61,231 nt of DNA. Source: a virus. Positions 1 to 6,548 of the stretch are shown one piece after another. Each line of letters opens with the position of its first letter. Position 1 is the stretch's first letter. A program made the position numbers and the translations under genes. The stretch covers positions 1 through 61,231 of IMG/VR virus record IMGVR_UViG_3300043420_000933; one strand, written 5' to 3'. Below the pieces are notes generated by a model, which was given only the letters and a program-made list of their open reading frames with translations, had not been told where the DNA came from and ran no database searches.

Positions 1-489
1 ATATGCTTTCATTTCTCCCTTTTTACCATAACCACCTCTCTTGGTAGGAAACTTACCAGTACCAATTCTAGATCCTTCCTTATCACGTATTGTTTTGATG
101 AGAGCAGATGCACGGGGATCATTGCGGTCATATTTACTAAGAATATCTTCAGCTCGTTTTCTTCTTTCCCCAGTCAATTCCTCAACAATATCATCTCTCC
201 ATTCTTCACTCATATTCACCATAATTGCTTCTGCTGCTTCTGGTGTTTCGGCATAACCTCCATCAAGTAAGTGTGAGAGGATGGTGTCGTAAATATTTTT
301 TTGCTCATCATAGTAAAAAGGTTTTTTCTTTTTAGTAATTGGCTTTTTATTGGCATTCTTTTTTTGTGCTCTTCCATAAAAATCTCCTCTGTTTGTTTGT
401 GCCCTATCATAAGGACCATTAACAGCTCCTTCTCCCATAACAACTTCCATATATGCTTCTTGAAGGTTGCGTAGTTCTTTTGAGTCCAT
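1..489 (-). CDS. Putative internal head protein (partial, 3' end outside window)
   Basis: The gene starts at ATG 489-487 and runs off the left edge, leaving about 163 residues visible. Close to the N-terminus it reads LRNLQEAYMEV; the L-Q-E|A step fits the (L/I)-x-E cleavage rule of the T4 prohead protease gp21. After that come a lysine-rich stretch and a charged, helix-prone region rich in D, E, R and K. No enzyme domain is recognised. It is the most downstream member of a minus-strand run of ORFs with the same type of N-terminus, so I infer a protein packed inside the head and trimmed during maturation. The cleavage-site resemblance is seen; the role is inferred. Confidence 0.7.
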   Translation of the reverse strand, partial: MDSKELRNLQEAYMEVVMGEGAVNGPYDRAQTNRGDFYGRAQKKNANKKPITKKKKPFYYDEQKNIYDTILSHLLDGGYAETPEAAEAIMVNMSEEWRDDIVEELTGERRKRAEDILSKYDRNDPRASALIKTIRDKEGSRIGTGKFPTKRGGYGKKGEMKAY

Positions 490-510
490 TTTTTTATACT
501 TTTTAGTTAT

Positions 511-819
511 TTAGGAAATCTCACCCAGTGCCCGTTGTTTTCTTAATTTCTTAGGATTTTTGGTTCTTGTTGATGGATTGTCTTCATTAGGATAAGAAGA
601 CATTCTATGAGAAGGATAGAGACGTTTATCTCTTCTTGCACTTTCACGACCTGGATAATCAATATCAGTTGGTGATTCTCTTTCTTTTATTCTATCAATT
701 AGAGTTTTATAAACACTAACCTTCTCTGGATTGTCTCTGTGTTTTGCAATCAGGTGTGCTGCCCTAAGTTTAAGTTGTTTAGTTGTTGATTCTTCCAGGA
801 ACTGTGTAAATGTTTTCAT
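511..819 (-). CDS. Putative capsid-targeted internal protein (102 aa)
   Basis: The N-terminus MKTFTQFLEE|S closely matches the T4 IPIII capsid-targeting sequence MKTYQEFIAE|A, including the L-x-E cleavage step. The remaining 90 or so residues are strongly basic and polar, with many R, K, S and P, which suits a DNA-associated internal protein. No catalytic domain is seen. The ATG overlaps the stop of the 17-residue ORF upstream (TAATG), so the two are probably translated together. The packaging role is inferred from the N-terminus and the neighbours. Confidence 0.75.
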   Translation of the reverse strand: MKTFTQFLEESTTKQLKLRAAHLIAKHRDNPEKVSVYKTLIDRIKERESPTDIDYPGRESARRDKRLYPSHRMSSYPNEDNPSTRTKNPKKLRKQRALGEIS

Positions 820-872
820 TAGTCTACCTTCCCTGTCATAAGTCCTGTTATGAACTCTTGATAGGTTTTCAT
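819..872 (-). CDS. 17-residue ORF made almost only of a capsid-targeting sequence
   Basis: This very short ORF encodes MKTYQEFITGLMTGKVD. Its first eight residues are identical to the T4 IPIII targeting sequence MKTYQEFI. The start overlaps the upstream stop (ATGA at 872-869) and the stop overlaps the next start (TAATG at 821-817), an arrangement that favours coupled translation. A purine-rich AGAAG lies just upstream. The expected cleavage glutamate is absent: residues after MKTYQEF are I-T-G, not L/I-x-E. It could be a translated peptide, a decayed internal-protein gene or a coupling leader. Confidence 0.5.
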   Translation of the reverse strand: MKTYQEFITGLMTGKVD

Positions 873-1249
873 TTTTTCTTCTTGGGTGTGCGAATCATTG
901 TATCTGCACCTGCAATTCTATCTGAAGGTGTGCGGTCCCGATAACCTAGATTTCGATACATTTTGGGTAGTTTTTCTTCATATCCTGGTTTTGCAACTGG
1001 AGTCAAAGAAACATTTTTACCAATCTTATCTGCATATCTATGAAGTGCGTCAAATGTTCTTCTTCCAATACCTTCGTTTCTTCGCTTCTCTGGAACCTCA
1101 ATGTTATCTACACGAATATCACCAGAACTTGTAGTATGAACGACATACTTCATTCCTGGTGTTCTTCTTTGTGTGTTTCTTTGAATTGTCTCTAAAGCAT
1201 CAGGTTTTGGTGCCTTTGCTTCTTCCAGGAACTCTCTAAAGGTTTTCAT
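869..1249 (-). CDS. Capsid-targeted GNAT-like acetyltransferase
   Basis: The 126-residue product begins MKTFREFLEE|A, a T4-type capsid-targeting sequence with a prohead-protease site. Residues about 35-105 look like the C-terminal half of a GNAT fold: a strand at 45-52 (RVDNIEV), an acetyl-CoA loop RRNEGIG at 56-62, a helix, and YRNLGYRDR near 98-106. The ATG at 1249 is preferred to the TTG three bases upstream because it overlaps the preceding stop (TGATG). A lysine tail ends the protein. I infer an enzyme loaded into the head and delivered with the DNA, as T4 Alt is; substrate unknown. Confidence 0.65.
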   Translation of the reverse strand: MKTFREFLEEAKAPKPDALETIQRNTQRRTPGMKYVVHTTSSGDIRVDNIEVPEKRRNEGIGRRTFDALHRYADKIGKNVSLTPVAKPGYEEKLPKMYRNLGYRDRTPSDRIAGADTMIRTPKKKK

Positions 1250-1713
1250 CAATAACCACCATCAGTTGAACGTGCCCTTTGTGCTCTTCTCAATTCAACT
1301 TTTTTTACTGGAGATGGACCTGCACTAAAATCTCTTTCTCCTCTATCTCTCTTTTCCTTATCAATCTTTTGCTGTTCTATTTTACCAACACCTCTCTTTC
1401 TTCCAGGTGCTGCTGCTCCACTTCCACCACCACCTTGTGCGTGTCTAGCAGCACCAGGCATACGAGTACCATAAGGTTGAGTTTCCGGATCAATCATTCC
1501 CTGCTTCATTCTACCAGTTGATGCTCTAGGGGATAGTCCTTTTTTTTCAGACTTCTTAACTTTCCACTTTGTTTCACTGCCTTCAGGTTGTCTCTCTACT
1601 CTAGCAGATTTCACTATTAAATGAAGAGGAGTTTTCTTTTCTCCCTTAACTTTATCTTCTTTACGCATTTCAACGAGATATGCTTCTTCCAGGAATTCCT
1701 TAAAAGTTTTCAT
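1249..1713 (-). CDS. Putative capsid-targeted basic internal protein (154 aa)
   Basis: The N-terminus MKTFKEFLEE|A is the same targeting and cleavage signal as in the neighbours. The body is low-complexity and very basic, with a Gly/Ala-rich hinge near residues 93-103 and clusters of K and R throughout, typical of a disordered nucleic-acid-binding protein. No known domain is seen. Its stop overlaps the start of the GNAT-like gene by TGATG. A DNA-condensing internal head protein is the simplest reading. Confidence 0.7.
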   Translation of the reverse strand: MKTFKEFLEEAYLVEMRKEDKVKGEKKTPLHLIVKSARVERQPEGSETKWKVKKSEKKGLSPRASTGRMKQGMIDPETQPYGTRMPGAARHAQGGGGSGAAAPGRKRGVGKIEQQKIDKEKRDRGERDFSAGPSPVKKVELRRAQRARSTDGGY

Positions 1714-1739
1714 CTTTTTATGACTTTTCTTTTATTTAT

Positions 1740-2576
1740 TCAATCTTCACCTCTTCTAGTCTTTCTTCTTTCTTTATTCACAAGAGTAGTAAATGCTCTC
1801 ATAGGACTAATAGCATTACTAATGTCTTTTAATTTTTCACGATTGCCTCTTTCAAATGCGTGAAACTTACCGTGATGAAATCCTGGTTGTTGTGGTTTGA
1901 ACTTTGATACTGGACCTTTATTTGCAACAACTAAGTTTCTTGGGTCATTGCCGTGATACCTCTTCTCTTGTTCTTGCTTCTTCTTATATCTCAACACATC
2001 ACCAGGAGACATATCTTTCATTTCTTTACCAGAAGTTTCTATCTCAGTTGCGTGGTGAAGTTCTGCTCCACGTCTTCTTACTAATCGACGCTTACGTTCA
2101 ACTTTTGCTTTTTCCCTTGGTGTTAGTTGCCCCGTTGCTTGTTTAATTCTTTCTTCTCTTCTTTGCTTTTCTTTTTCTCTAGATTGAATTGAAGCAATTC
2201 CATATCTCGGACTTTCTTTTGTTCCTCTATTTTTAATAAAAGTTCCATCCGGTAGTTTCCCTCCATGATGTTGTATCAACTCATCTTTAGTCGAAAAATG
2301 TTCCTGCCTCCCCTCATCAATTAAATATGCTTCATAAACAAATTCCTCAAAGGTCTTTTTCTTACGATTACGAGCAGGATGAGATACTCTACCGTGGTCT
2401 AGATTTCTTTCTGCCTCACCTCTCTTCTTTCCCCACATTTGCATAAGAGCAGTTCCAGGAGATTCGACGTGTCCTGTTCTTACGAAATCCTTTGGTGATT
2501 GTGCGGCAGATGCTGCCAATGTTGCAAGGAGAAAGGCATTTGCAACTTTCTCCCTCTTTTTTGCTTCGTCAAGCAT
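1740..2576 (-). CDS. HNH-like protein with an internal capsid-targeting motif (278 aa)
   Basis: Residues 1-70 are an extra N-terminal segment with a short Ala/Leu-rich helix (about 12-26). Residues 74-83 read KTFEEFVYEA, the same targeting and cleavage pattern as in the adjacent genes but placed internally. The C-terminal half (about 165-250) has the spacing of an HNH/His-Me-finger centre: paired H174-H175, N214 in DPRNLV and H234-H235-x3-H239. A basic segment lies between. The start is the ATG at 2576; no strong ribosome site is visible, and a hairpin carrying a late promoter lies directly upstream. I infer an internal head protein, possibly a delivered nuclease; the fold assignment is tentative. 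Confidence 0.6.
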   Translation of the reverse strand: MLDEAKKREKVANAFLLATLAASAAQSPKDFVRTGHVESPGTALMQMWGKKRGEAERNLDHGRVSHPARNRKKKTFEEFVYEAYLIDEGRQEHFSTKDELIQHHGGKLPDGTFIKNRGTKESPRYGIASIQSREKEKQRREERIKQATGQLTPREKAKVERKRRLVRRRGAELHHATEIETSGKEMKDMSPGDVLRYKKKQEQEKRYHGNDPRNLVVANKGPVSKFKPQQPGFHHGKFHAFERGNREKLKDISNAISPMRAFTTLVNKERRKTRRGED

Positions 2577-2584
2577 TTAACTAC

Positions 2585-2617
2585 AAAAAGACCTCTGATT
2601 ATTTATCAGAGGTCTTT
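2585..2617. terminator. Perfect hairpin with late promoter in its centre
   Basis: A 10-bp perfect stem (GACCTCTGAT with ATCAGAGGTC) is extended by AAA/TTT on both sides, so it can act as a terminator in either direction. On the minus strand its centre reads GATAAATA (2601-2608), a T4-type late promoter. Transcripts from upstream would contain the whole hairpin; late transcripts starting about six bases past the box would carry only part of the 3' arm into the 1740-2576 gene. Confidence 0.6.
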
Positions 2618-2618
2618 A

Positions 2619-2783
2619 TCAATCACCTTTACCTTCAAGGGTTCTAACAAAAAGTGCGGTAAAAAGTTCCATCTTTTCAGGATGAACTGCTGCTGGATTC
2701 TGATTGATTACATTTTTAAGTGCAACCAATTCATTCCACTCATCATTGGAAAGTTCAGAGTTAAAGTTTTCCGAATAGGTCAT
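2619..2783 (-). CDS. Small conserved cyanophage protein (54 aa)
   Basis: ATG at 2783 opens an acidic 54-residue ORF beginning MTYSENFNSELSNDEWNEL and ending EGKGD. The pattern of aromatic and leucine residues suggests two short helices. I recognise the style from small proteins common in T4-like cyanophages but no function is known. The stop lies at the edge of the hairpin at 2585-2617. Confidence 0.6.
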   Translation of the reverse strand: MTYSENFNSELSNDEWNELVALKNVINQNPAAVHPEKMELFTALFVRTLEGKGD

Positions 2784-2851
2784 AGTAATATCAACTGATG
2801 AGCATATCCTAACATACTATCTAGACAATCACTGGTTTCTTAATGTTGTCT

Positions 2852-3211
2852 TCAGGTTTCTGTGAAGTTTTGCAACGTTTCAATATCCTTTTTAAGTTCC
2901 TCTTCTTGCTTTTTATCGTGATAATAAGACCAAAGAGCATTATGCGCATCCATTAAATAATTTACCCAGAAACCAGCAGGATAGATTCCAAGTGCATCTT
3001 GGAGACCACGATGACTACAACCTTCTTGTTCTGCTTTACACATAATGTACGTGATTGCTTCGACCATATCCATCTTATCTTCTTCAGAAAGCATAAAATA
3101 CTTTCCTACTGCACGTTCTTGTGCCTCTTTATTTGCCTTTTGAAGTGCTTTACAAGCATCAGAGTCCCACCACTCTTGCATTGCTTTACCAAATTCGTTA
3201 GGTTCTGTCAT
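2852..3211 (-). CDS. Hypothetical protein (119 aa)
   Basis: An acidic, helix-rich protein starting MTEPNEFGKAMQEWW. It has two cysteines in the middle (about 85 and 91) in the region KAEQEGCSHRG, and a charged C-terminal helix (KKQEEELKKDIETL). No domain recognised. Its start overlaps the stop of the next upstream gene by four bases, placing it at the end of the small-gene operon 2852-6677. Confidence 0.7.
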   Translation of the reverse strand: MTEPNEFGKAMQEWWDSDACKALQKANKEAQERAVGKYFMLSEEDKMDMVEAITYIMCKAEQEGCSHRGLQDALGIYPAGFWVNYLMDAHNALWSYYHDKKQEEELKKDIETLQNFTET

Positions 3212-3468
3212 TTCTTATAAGACTCCAAAATCATCATTATATCTAATGCACAATCAGGTGGTAGATCTCCCTCATAATCACCATTTGTTGAAAAACGAAA
3301 AGAATATACAGTCTTTTCATCATTCCAATAAGAATTGTCTCTCCAATAAGTATTTTGGTCTTCTTGAGGAACAAACATTCCCTGATCTACACCCTCATAT
3401 TTTGAGAGAGTAATTGCATCAATCTTTTTTTGAATCTCAAAAATTTTATCAAATAAATTAGTTTTCAT
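3208..3468 (-). CDS. Hypothetical protein (86 aa)
   Basis: The ATG at 3468 (MKTNLFDKIFEIQKK) is chosen over an in-frame TTG at 3495 because AAGGAA lies just upstream and the preceding gene ends at 3470. The N-terminal 20 residues form a likely amphipathic helix; the rest is acidic and aromatic (WRDNSYWNDE). Function unknown. Confidence 0.65.
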   Translation of the reverse strand: MKTNLFDKIFEIQKKIDAITLSKYEGVDQGMFVPQEDQNTYWRDNSYWNDEKTVYSFRFSTNGDYEGDLPPDCALDIMMILESYKK

Positions 3469-3469
3469 T

Positions 3470-3694
3470 TCATTCCTTGTTAAAAAATGTACCAAAAAAT
3501 CCCGAATCCCCTGGTCTGCGAGTTTCTAATTTATCAAGCAAAGAATCAGTTACCTGAAGAGATTCAATACGACTAATCATATCGGCAATTACTGCACATA
3601 CCATTGGTCTTTCATTTTTTGCTGCCCAGTGTAAAGCATTTCTTAGGCATCCTTCTGCTTCTTTTAGATTTTCCTCAACTTGATTTGTCAGCAT
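3470..3694 (-). CDS. Conserved small helical protein (74 aa)
   Basis: Starts MLTNQVEENLKEAEG at 3694, with GGAGGA eight bases upstream; an in-frame start at 3715 would lie inside the upstream gene. The protein is predicted to be all-helical, with the stretch NERPMVCAVIADMISRI typical of a small protein widely found in T4-like cyanophages. Function unknown. It is translationally linked to the genes on both sides. Confidence 0.7.
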   Translation of the reverse strand: MLTNQVEENLKEAEGCLRNALHWAAKNERPMVCAVIADMISRIESLQVTDSLLDKLETRRPGDSGFFGTFFNKE

Positions 3695-3695
3695 T

Positions 3696-4295
3696 TCAAC
3701 ATTCCTCCATTCCAATTGGTTGAGTTACTTTTTTCATAAGATAAGATCCTCCCCCATTATCAATCCATTCTACTTGGTCTCCTTCCTTCAGATTTGCTGC
3801 TTCTAGAAGGTCATCAGGAAGATTTACAATCACATCACCAGTCAAACCATCAACCTCAGTAAGAAGCACCCATTTTTTGACTTTATCATAATTTGCATCA
3901 AGTTTTGCTCTCTTATCATAATACTCTGCTTCACGCAGATTATACTCACGAAACTTTTCTTTTTCTTGGTCCGATGCTGCCTTATCACACATTGCATTCA
4001 GTTCTTCTTCAGTATATTGGGAACGTTCTTCTTCCCAGAAAGAAGTCCAAGACTTTTTACACTCTTCTGATGGGTCATCCTTATCACAACTCAGATGACC
4101 TTTACCATTACCATTCAACAGAGAAAGTAATTCATAAAAACGACCTGTATGATGTTTGAAGTAGTGATACTCTTCTTCTACAACTTTTTTAATGACATCA
4201 TAGATTTCTTGTGGAGTTGCTTCTGAGGAAAGCAGAGCATCACTCATCCACTTCTCCAGATTTTCAAGAGAATACTTCTTGTAGTCAAAGTCCAT
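3696..4295 (-). CDS. Cyanophage conserved protein fused to an AbrB-like domain (199 aa)
   Basis: Residues 1-75 form a conserved cyanophage helical module (SLENLEKWMSDAL, then TPQEIYDVI, then YELLSLLNGNGKGH). Residues 85-130 are acidic and helical. Residues about 139-190 look like a SpoVT/AbrB swapped-hairpin domain (VNLPDDLLEAANLKEGDQVE, then GGGSYLMKKV), a small beta fold used for DNA binding in antitoxins and transition-state regulators. The combination suggests a regulator, but the DNA target is unknown. Whether fusion or ancestral state cannot be told from one sequence. Confidence 0.7.
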   Translation of the reverse strand: MDFDYKKYSLENLEKWMSDALLSSEATPQEIYDVIKKVVEEEYHYFKHHTGRFYELLSLLNGNGKGHLSCDKDDPSEECKKSWTSFWEEERSQYTEEELNAMCDKAASDQEKEKFREYNLREAEYYDKRAKLDANYDKVKKWVLLTEVDGLTGDVIVNLPDDLLEAANLKEGDQVEWIDNGGGSYLMKKVTQPIGMEEC

Positions 4296-4467
4296 CGGTA
4301 AAGTCCTTGATTGCTTTCTGTATTATAGCACTGACCTCAGCACCCGTCAAGTCGTTAAGAAACGACCATTTTGGGTCTTGGGGATCCCATGTTGCCGTGA
4401 AAGACCCATCCTCATTCTTGGAGAATCTTAGAGAATCATTCTCTGGGTTTGGGTTGATTACAGACAT
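4285..4467 (-). CDS. Small conserved protein (60 aa)
   Basis: Begins MSVINPNPENDSLRFSK and contains WDPQDPKWSFLNDLTGAE, followed by a terminal helix. This tryptophan-proline pattern is familiar from small cyanophage proteins of unknown role. It overlaps the upstream zinc-ribbon ORF by about 30 bp and the downstream gene by 11 bp. Confidence 0.65.
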   Translation of the reverse strand: MSVINPNPENDSLRFSKNEDGSFTATWDPQDPKWSFLNDLTGAEVSAIIQKAIKDFTDGL

Positions 4468-4639
4468 TACAATAAAAACTAAACTTTTCTTTGAAGTATT
4501 TTACAGGTTGATAGTGCTCGGAGTCAAGTGGTTTTTCCTCTTCACACTTACTACAAATCCTTGTCTTTTTTACTAGACTTTCGGAGTTTTTTAAGTTCCT
4601 TGAGTTCCATTTTAATATTCTTGTAAGCAGTATCCGCAT
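4436..4639 (-). CDS. Small zinc-ribbon protein; start unclear
   Basis: The C-terminal 45 residues carry two cysteine pairs, CSKC and CNVC, separated by about 23 residues including a histidine and aromatic residues, which is a treble-clef or ribbon pattern. The only ATG in frame (4639) lies about 90 bp inside the upstream gene; no ATG, GTG or TTG lies nearer the ribbon. Either a long overlap is used or the true start is non-standard. Possible nucleic-acid-binding or adaptor protein. Confidence 0.5.
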   Translation of the reverse strand: MRILLTRILKWNSRNLKNSESLVKKTRICSKCEEEKPLDSEHYQPVKYFKEKFSFYCNVCNQPKPRE

Positions 4640-4730
4640 CTATCTTACCTCCCATCTCAAGGGCAATAATAATCTCTACTCTTGTACCAAAATGCGCTAG
4701 TGCTCTTTCAAAAGAATCTAATTCATACAT
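4551..4730 (-). CDS. Small conserved protein (59 aa)
   Basis: The ATG at 4730 (MYELDSFERALAHFG) overlaps the preceding stop (ATGTATGA), which supports this start over the upstream in-frame one at 4757. The product is helical with a lysine-rich tail. Function unknown. Confidence 0.65.
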   Translation of the reverse strand: MYELDSFERALAHFGTRVEIIIALEMGGKIDADTAYKNIKMELKELKKLRKSSKKDKDL

Positions 4731-4935
4731 CGTAGTTAATTCCACAACGCTCAGCAATGATATCTATACGACGATCAACCGCCTCAATAGAATTCATTAT
4801 TTCATAGAGTAAATTGCTTGTTTCTACATTCTCTTCTTCCAGTCTTTGAACTTTTGCTTCCAACTCATAAAGTCTCTTATAGACATCATCAATCGGTACA
4901 TCTTCTTCAAAAAACCATTTGCTAAACAAATTCAT
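4723..4935 (-). CDS. Coiled-coil protein (70 aa)
   Basis: Starts MNLFSKWFFEEDVPIDDVY, followed by a heptad-like segment (YELEAKVQRLEEENVET) that predicts a coiled coil. ATG at 4935 overlaps the stop of the GTG-started ORF upstream (ATGA). No function recognised; likely oligomeric. Confidence 0.7.
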   Translation of the reverse strand: MNLFSKWFFEEDVPIDDVYKRLYELEAKVQRLEEENVETSNLLYEIMNSIEAVDRRIDIIAERCGINYDV

Positions 4936-5069
4936 ACGATTCCAACCGATTTTAGATACCTTTGATATGCCATAAAGCGTTGTAAAGATGGAGTGACACC
5001 AAGACTTTCACAACACCTAATATAGGAAACAAATTCCCACCAGGGTGCTGTTGGGTCAGTGTCACTCAC
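4932..5069 (-). CDS. GTG-started small protein (45 aa)
   Basis: A 45-residue ORF starting at GTG 5069 (reads M-SDTDPTAPWWEFVSY...) and ending VGIV. GGGAGG sits seven bases before the GTG and the GTG overlaps the preceding TGA; its own stop overlaps the next ATG. This double coupling plus a good ribosome site makes it convincing despite its size. Contains a CC pair and several aromatics; function unknown. Confidence 0.65.
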   Translation of the reverse strand: MSDTDPTAPWWEFVSYIRCCESLGVTPSLQRFMAYQRYLKSVGIV

Positions 5070-5272
5070 AATTTGCCTCCCACGGTCCCTTCATGAGTTT
5101 TGGTCTCAGGGAAACCTTCCTGCCGTCCTTTAAGATAAAAACGGGTTGCTGATATACATTGCTCTTCAGTGAGAGATGTGATAAGTCCATTTCCGTCTTT
5201 ATCGGTTGAATACCAGAGTCCATATTTCTTTTCTTGAACGTAAAAACAATCATCGTATAACTTGGGTTCCAT
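5066..5272 (-). CDS. Conserved small protein (68 aa)
   Basis: Begins MEPKLYDDCFYVQEKKYG at ATG 5272; the alternative TTG at 5287 is less likely. The sequence continues with GNGLITSLTEEQCISATRFY and is of a type I recognise in T4-like cyanophages. Predicted mixed alpha/beta. Function unknown. Overlaps both neighbours. Confidence 0.65.
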   Translation of the reverse strand: MEPKLYDDCFYVQEKKYGLWYSTDKDGNGLITSLTEEQCISATRFYLKGRQEGFPETKTHEGTVGGKL

Positions 5273-5477
5273 AATTAGGTTCTTCAATTTGAATTAATAC
5301 TTTTGCCTCTTTGTTCCAATGTCGAATTACACCAGCAACAATAAAGCAATTTGTGATTAGATAGGTCACAAAAATAATTGTTCTGATAATTGCAATTCTA
5401 TCAGATTCTTTATCGCATTTAGATGCTTTTTCCCCAAGTGCCTTTGCCCACCACATCCAGGCATTTTTTTTCTTCAC
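5250..5477 (-). CDS. Single-pass membrane protein (75 aa)
   Basis: I place the start at GTG 5477 (M-KKKNAWMWWAKALGEK), which overlaps the upstream TGA; an ATG at 5528 would overlap the upstream gene by 55 bp. Residues about 27-48 (IAIIRTIIFVTYLITNCFIVAG) form one membrane helix, with a basic N-terminal side. Small membrane proteins of this kind are common in cyanophages; role unknown. Confidence 0.6.
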   Translation of the reverse strand: MKKKNAWMWWAKALGEKASKCDKESDRIAIIRTIIFVTYLITNCFIVAGVIRHWNKEAKVLIQIEEPNYGTQVIR

Positions 5478-5725
5478 GATTTTTGTGGTTTCACAAAGAT
5501 TTGATAGTCTGTCTTCTTGAATTTGCATCTATCAATATACTTTTGTGCGTGACTTTCATTTTGAAAATAACAAGTCTTCGTATCCTGTAATTCTTTTCCG
5601 TCTTTATGAATAATTTTTACGGGAAACTGAGTATGGGGAAAATGAGTTTTATCACTCTTACTAATTTTAACTGCTGTATTCTTTTTCTTTGGAGCAGATT
5701 TTTTTGGTTTCTTCTCTTCAGTCAT
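5474..5725 (-). CDS. Basic hypothetical protein (83 aa)
   Basis: The N-terminal 28 residues are lysine-rich and probably disordered (MTEEKKPKKSAPKKKNT). The remainder (FPVKIIHKDGKELQDTKTC, then HAQKYIDRC) looks like a small alpha/beta unit. Function unknown. Starts with ATGA overlap to the upstream gene. Confidence 0.65.
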   Translation of the reverse strand: MTEEKKPKKSAPKKKNTAVKISKSDKTHFPHTQFPVKIIHKDGKELQDTKTCYFQNESHAQKYIDRCKFKKTDYQIFVKPQKS

Positions 5726-5958
5726 TTTTTTTCTTCAAATTCCTTCATAAGTTCCTTTGCCATTTTCATTGAACGTCTATAAATTAGAAAACGAACAATG
5801 GGATTGTCTGGAGAATTTCTAATCCACCAAACAATCTTTTCGTAATCAAAACGAATCAACCTCATCACATAGTTAAATGCCATTGCAATGCTATTATCCG
5901 TTATAATCAAATAAGCAACTATAACGAATAAAATAAACCAAATGTAATAGTAGTTCAT
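5722..5958 (-). CDS. Small membrane-anchored protein (78 aa)
   Basis: One N-terminal membrane helix (residues 4-21, YYIWFILFVIVAYLII), then a conserved amphipathic part containing YVMRLIRFDYEKIVWW and a charged terminal helix. The second half is of a type conserved in T4-like cyanophages. Probably inner-membrane anchored with a cytoplasmic tail; role unknown. Confidence 0.65.
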   Translation of the reverse strand: MNYYYIWFILFVIVAYLIITDNSIAMAFNYVMRLIRFDYEKIVWWIRNSPDNPIVRFLIYRRSMKMAKELMKEFEEKK

Positions 5959-5982
5959 TTATGTAATGTGGTAGATTTTATT

Positions 5983-6228
5983 TTAATCCCAATCGTTAGG
6001 AAGAACTTCCCAATCAAGACCTAAACTATTTAAGTAATTTAATAGTTGTTCTTCATTTTCTGGAAGTTGTTCATCCTCATCAAGACAAAAAGAAGATTCA
6101 CATAATGCTGGACCATACTCTGCTGGTTCATAATATGTTTGGGAACGAGTTTGAATGACATCTTCTACAACTGCTCTCACAAAAACCAAATCATTTTCTT
6201 GTCTCAATTCATCAATTGATAAAATCAT
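5983..6228 (-). CDS. Conserved acidic protein (81 aa)
   Basis: Starts MILSIDELRQENDLVFVRA and contains TRSQTYYEPAEYGPALCE, a block I associate with a conserved cyanophage protein of unknown function. Very acidic C-terminus. Starts four bases inside the end of the upstream gene. Confidence 0.65.
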   Translation of the reverse strand: MILSIDELRQENDLVFVRAVVEDVIQTRSQTYYEPAEYGPALCESSFCLDEDEQLPENEEQLLNYLNSLGLDWEVLPNDWD

Positions 6229-6413
6229 TTTCTTTTTCTGGTTTCCTTTTGAATAAACTTTTTAGCAGTTTCTAAACTATGATGAACACAAATTTGTTCC
6301 CCATTGTAAATGGAAATATATTTTCCCTTACCCCAAGGAACTGCAGCCCACATTCTATTTGGACTAATGTATCCACCAATTCCACTCTCTTCTGTTTTAT
6401 CGGGAGTAGTCAT
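6225..6413 (-). CDS. Hypothetical protein (62 aa)
   Basis: ATG at 6413 (MTTPDKTEESGIGG) is chosen; the in-frame codon at 6422 is TTG. The middle is rich in aromatics (MWAAVPWGKGKYISIYNGEQ), suggesting a small beta sheet, followed by a basic helix. Function unknown. Confidence 0.6.
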   Translation of the reverse strand: MTTPDKTEESGIGGYISPNRMWAAVPWGKGKYISIYNGEQICVHHSLETAKKFIQKETRKRK

Positions 6414-6537
6414 CAAAATCAACGTCAGGATGTAAAAATTCTAGATAGTCCTCAAAATCTACTCCAAGATAAGTAGCAAATTCTTTCAGGTCTTCTATGT
6501 GTTCTTTTTTAATTGTTTCTTCTATGTTTTGAACCAT
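6397..6537 (-). CDS. Small acidic protein (46 aa)
   Basis: ATG at 6537 follows GGAGG by six bases, a strong ribosome site. The product begins MVQNIEETIKKEHIEDLK and ends DVDFDDYSR; acidic and helical. Overlaps the next gene by 17 bp. Function unknown. Confidence 0.6.
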   Translation of the reverse strand: MVQNIEETIKKEHIEDLKEFATYLGVDFEDYLEFLHPDVDFDDYSR

Positions 6538-6548
6538 AAGACCTCCAA

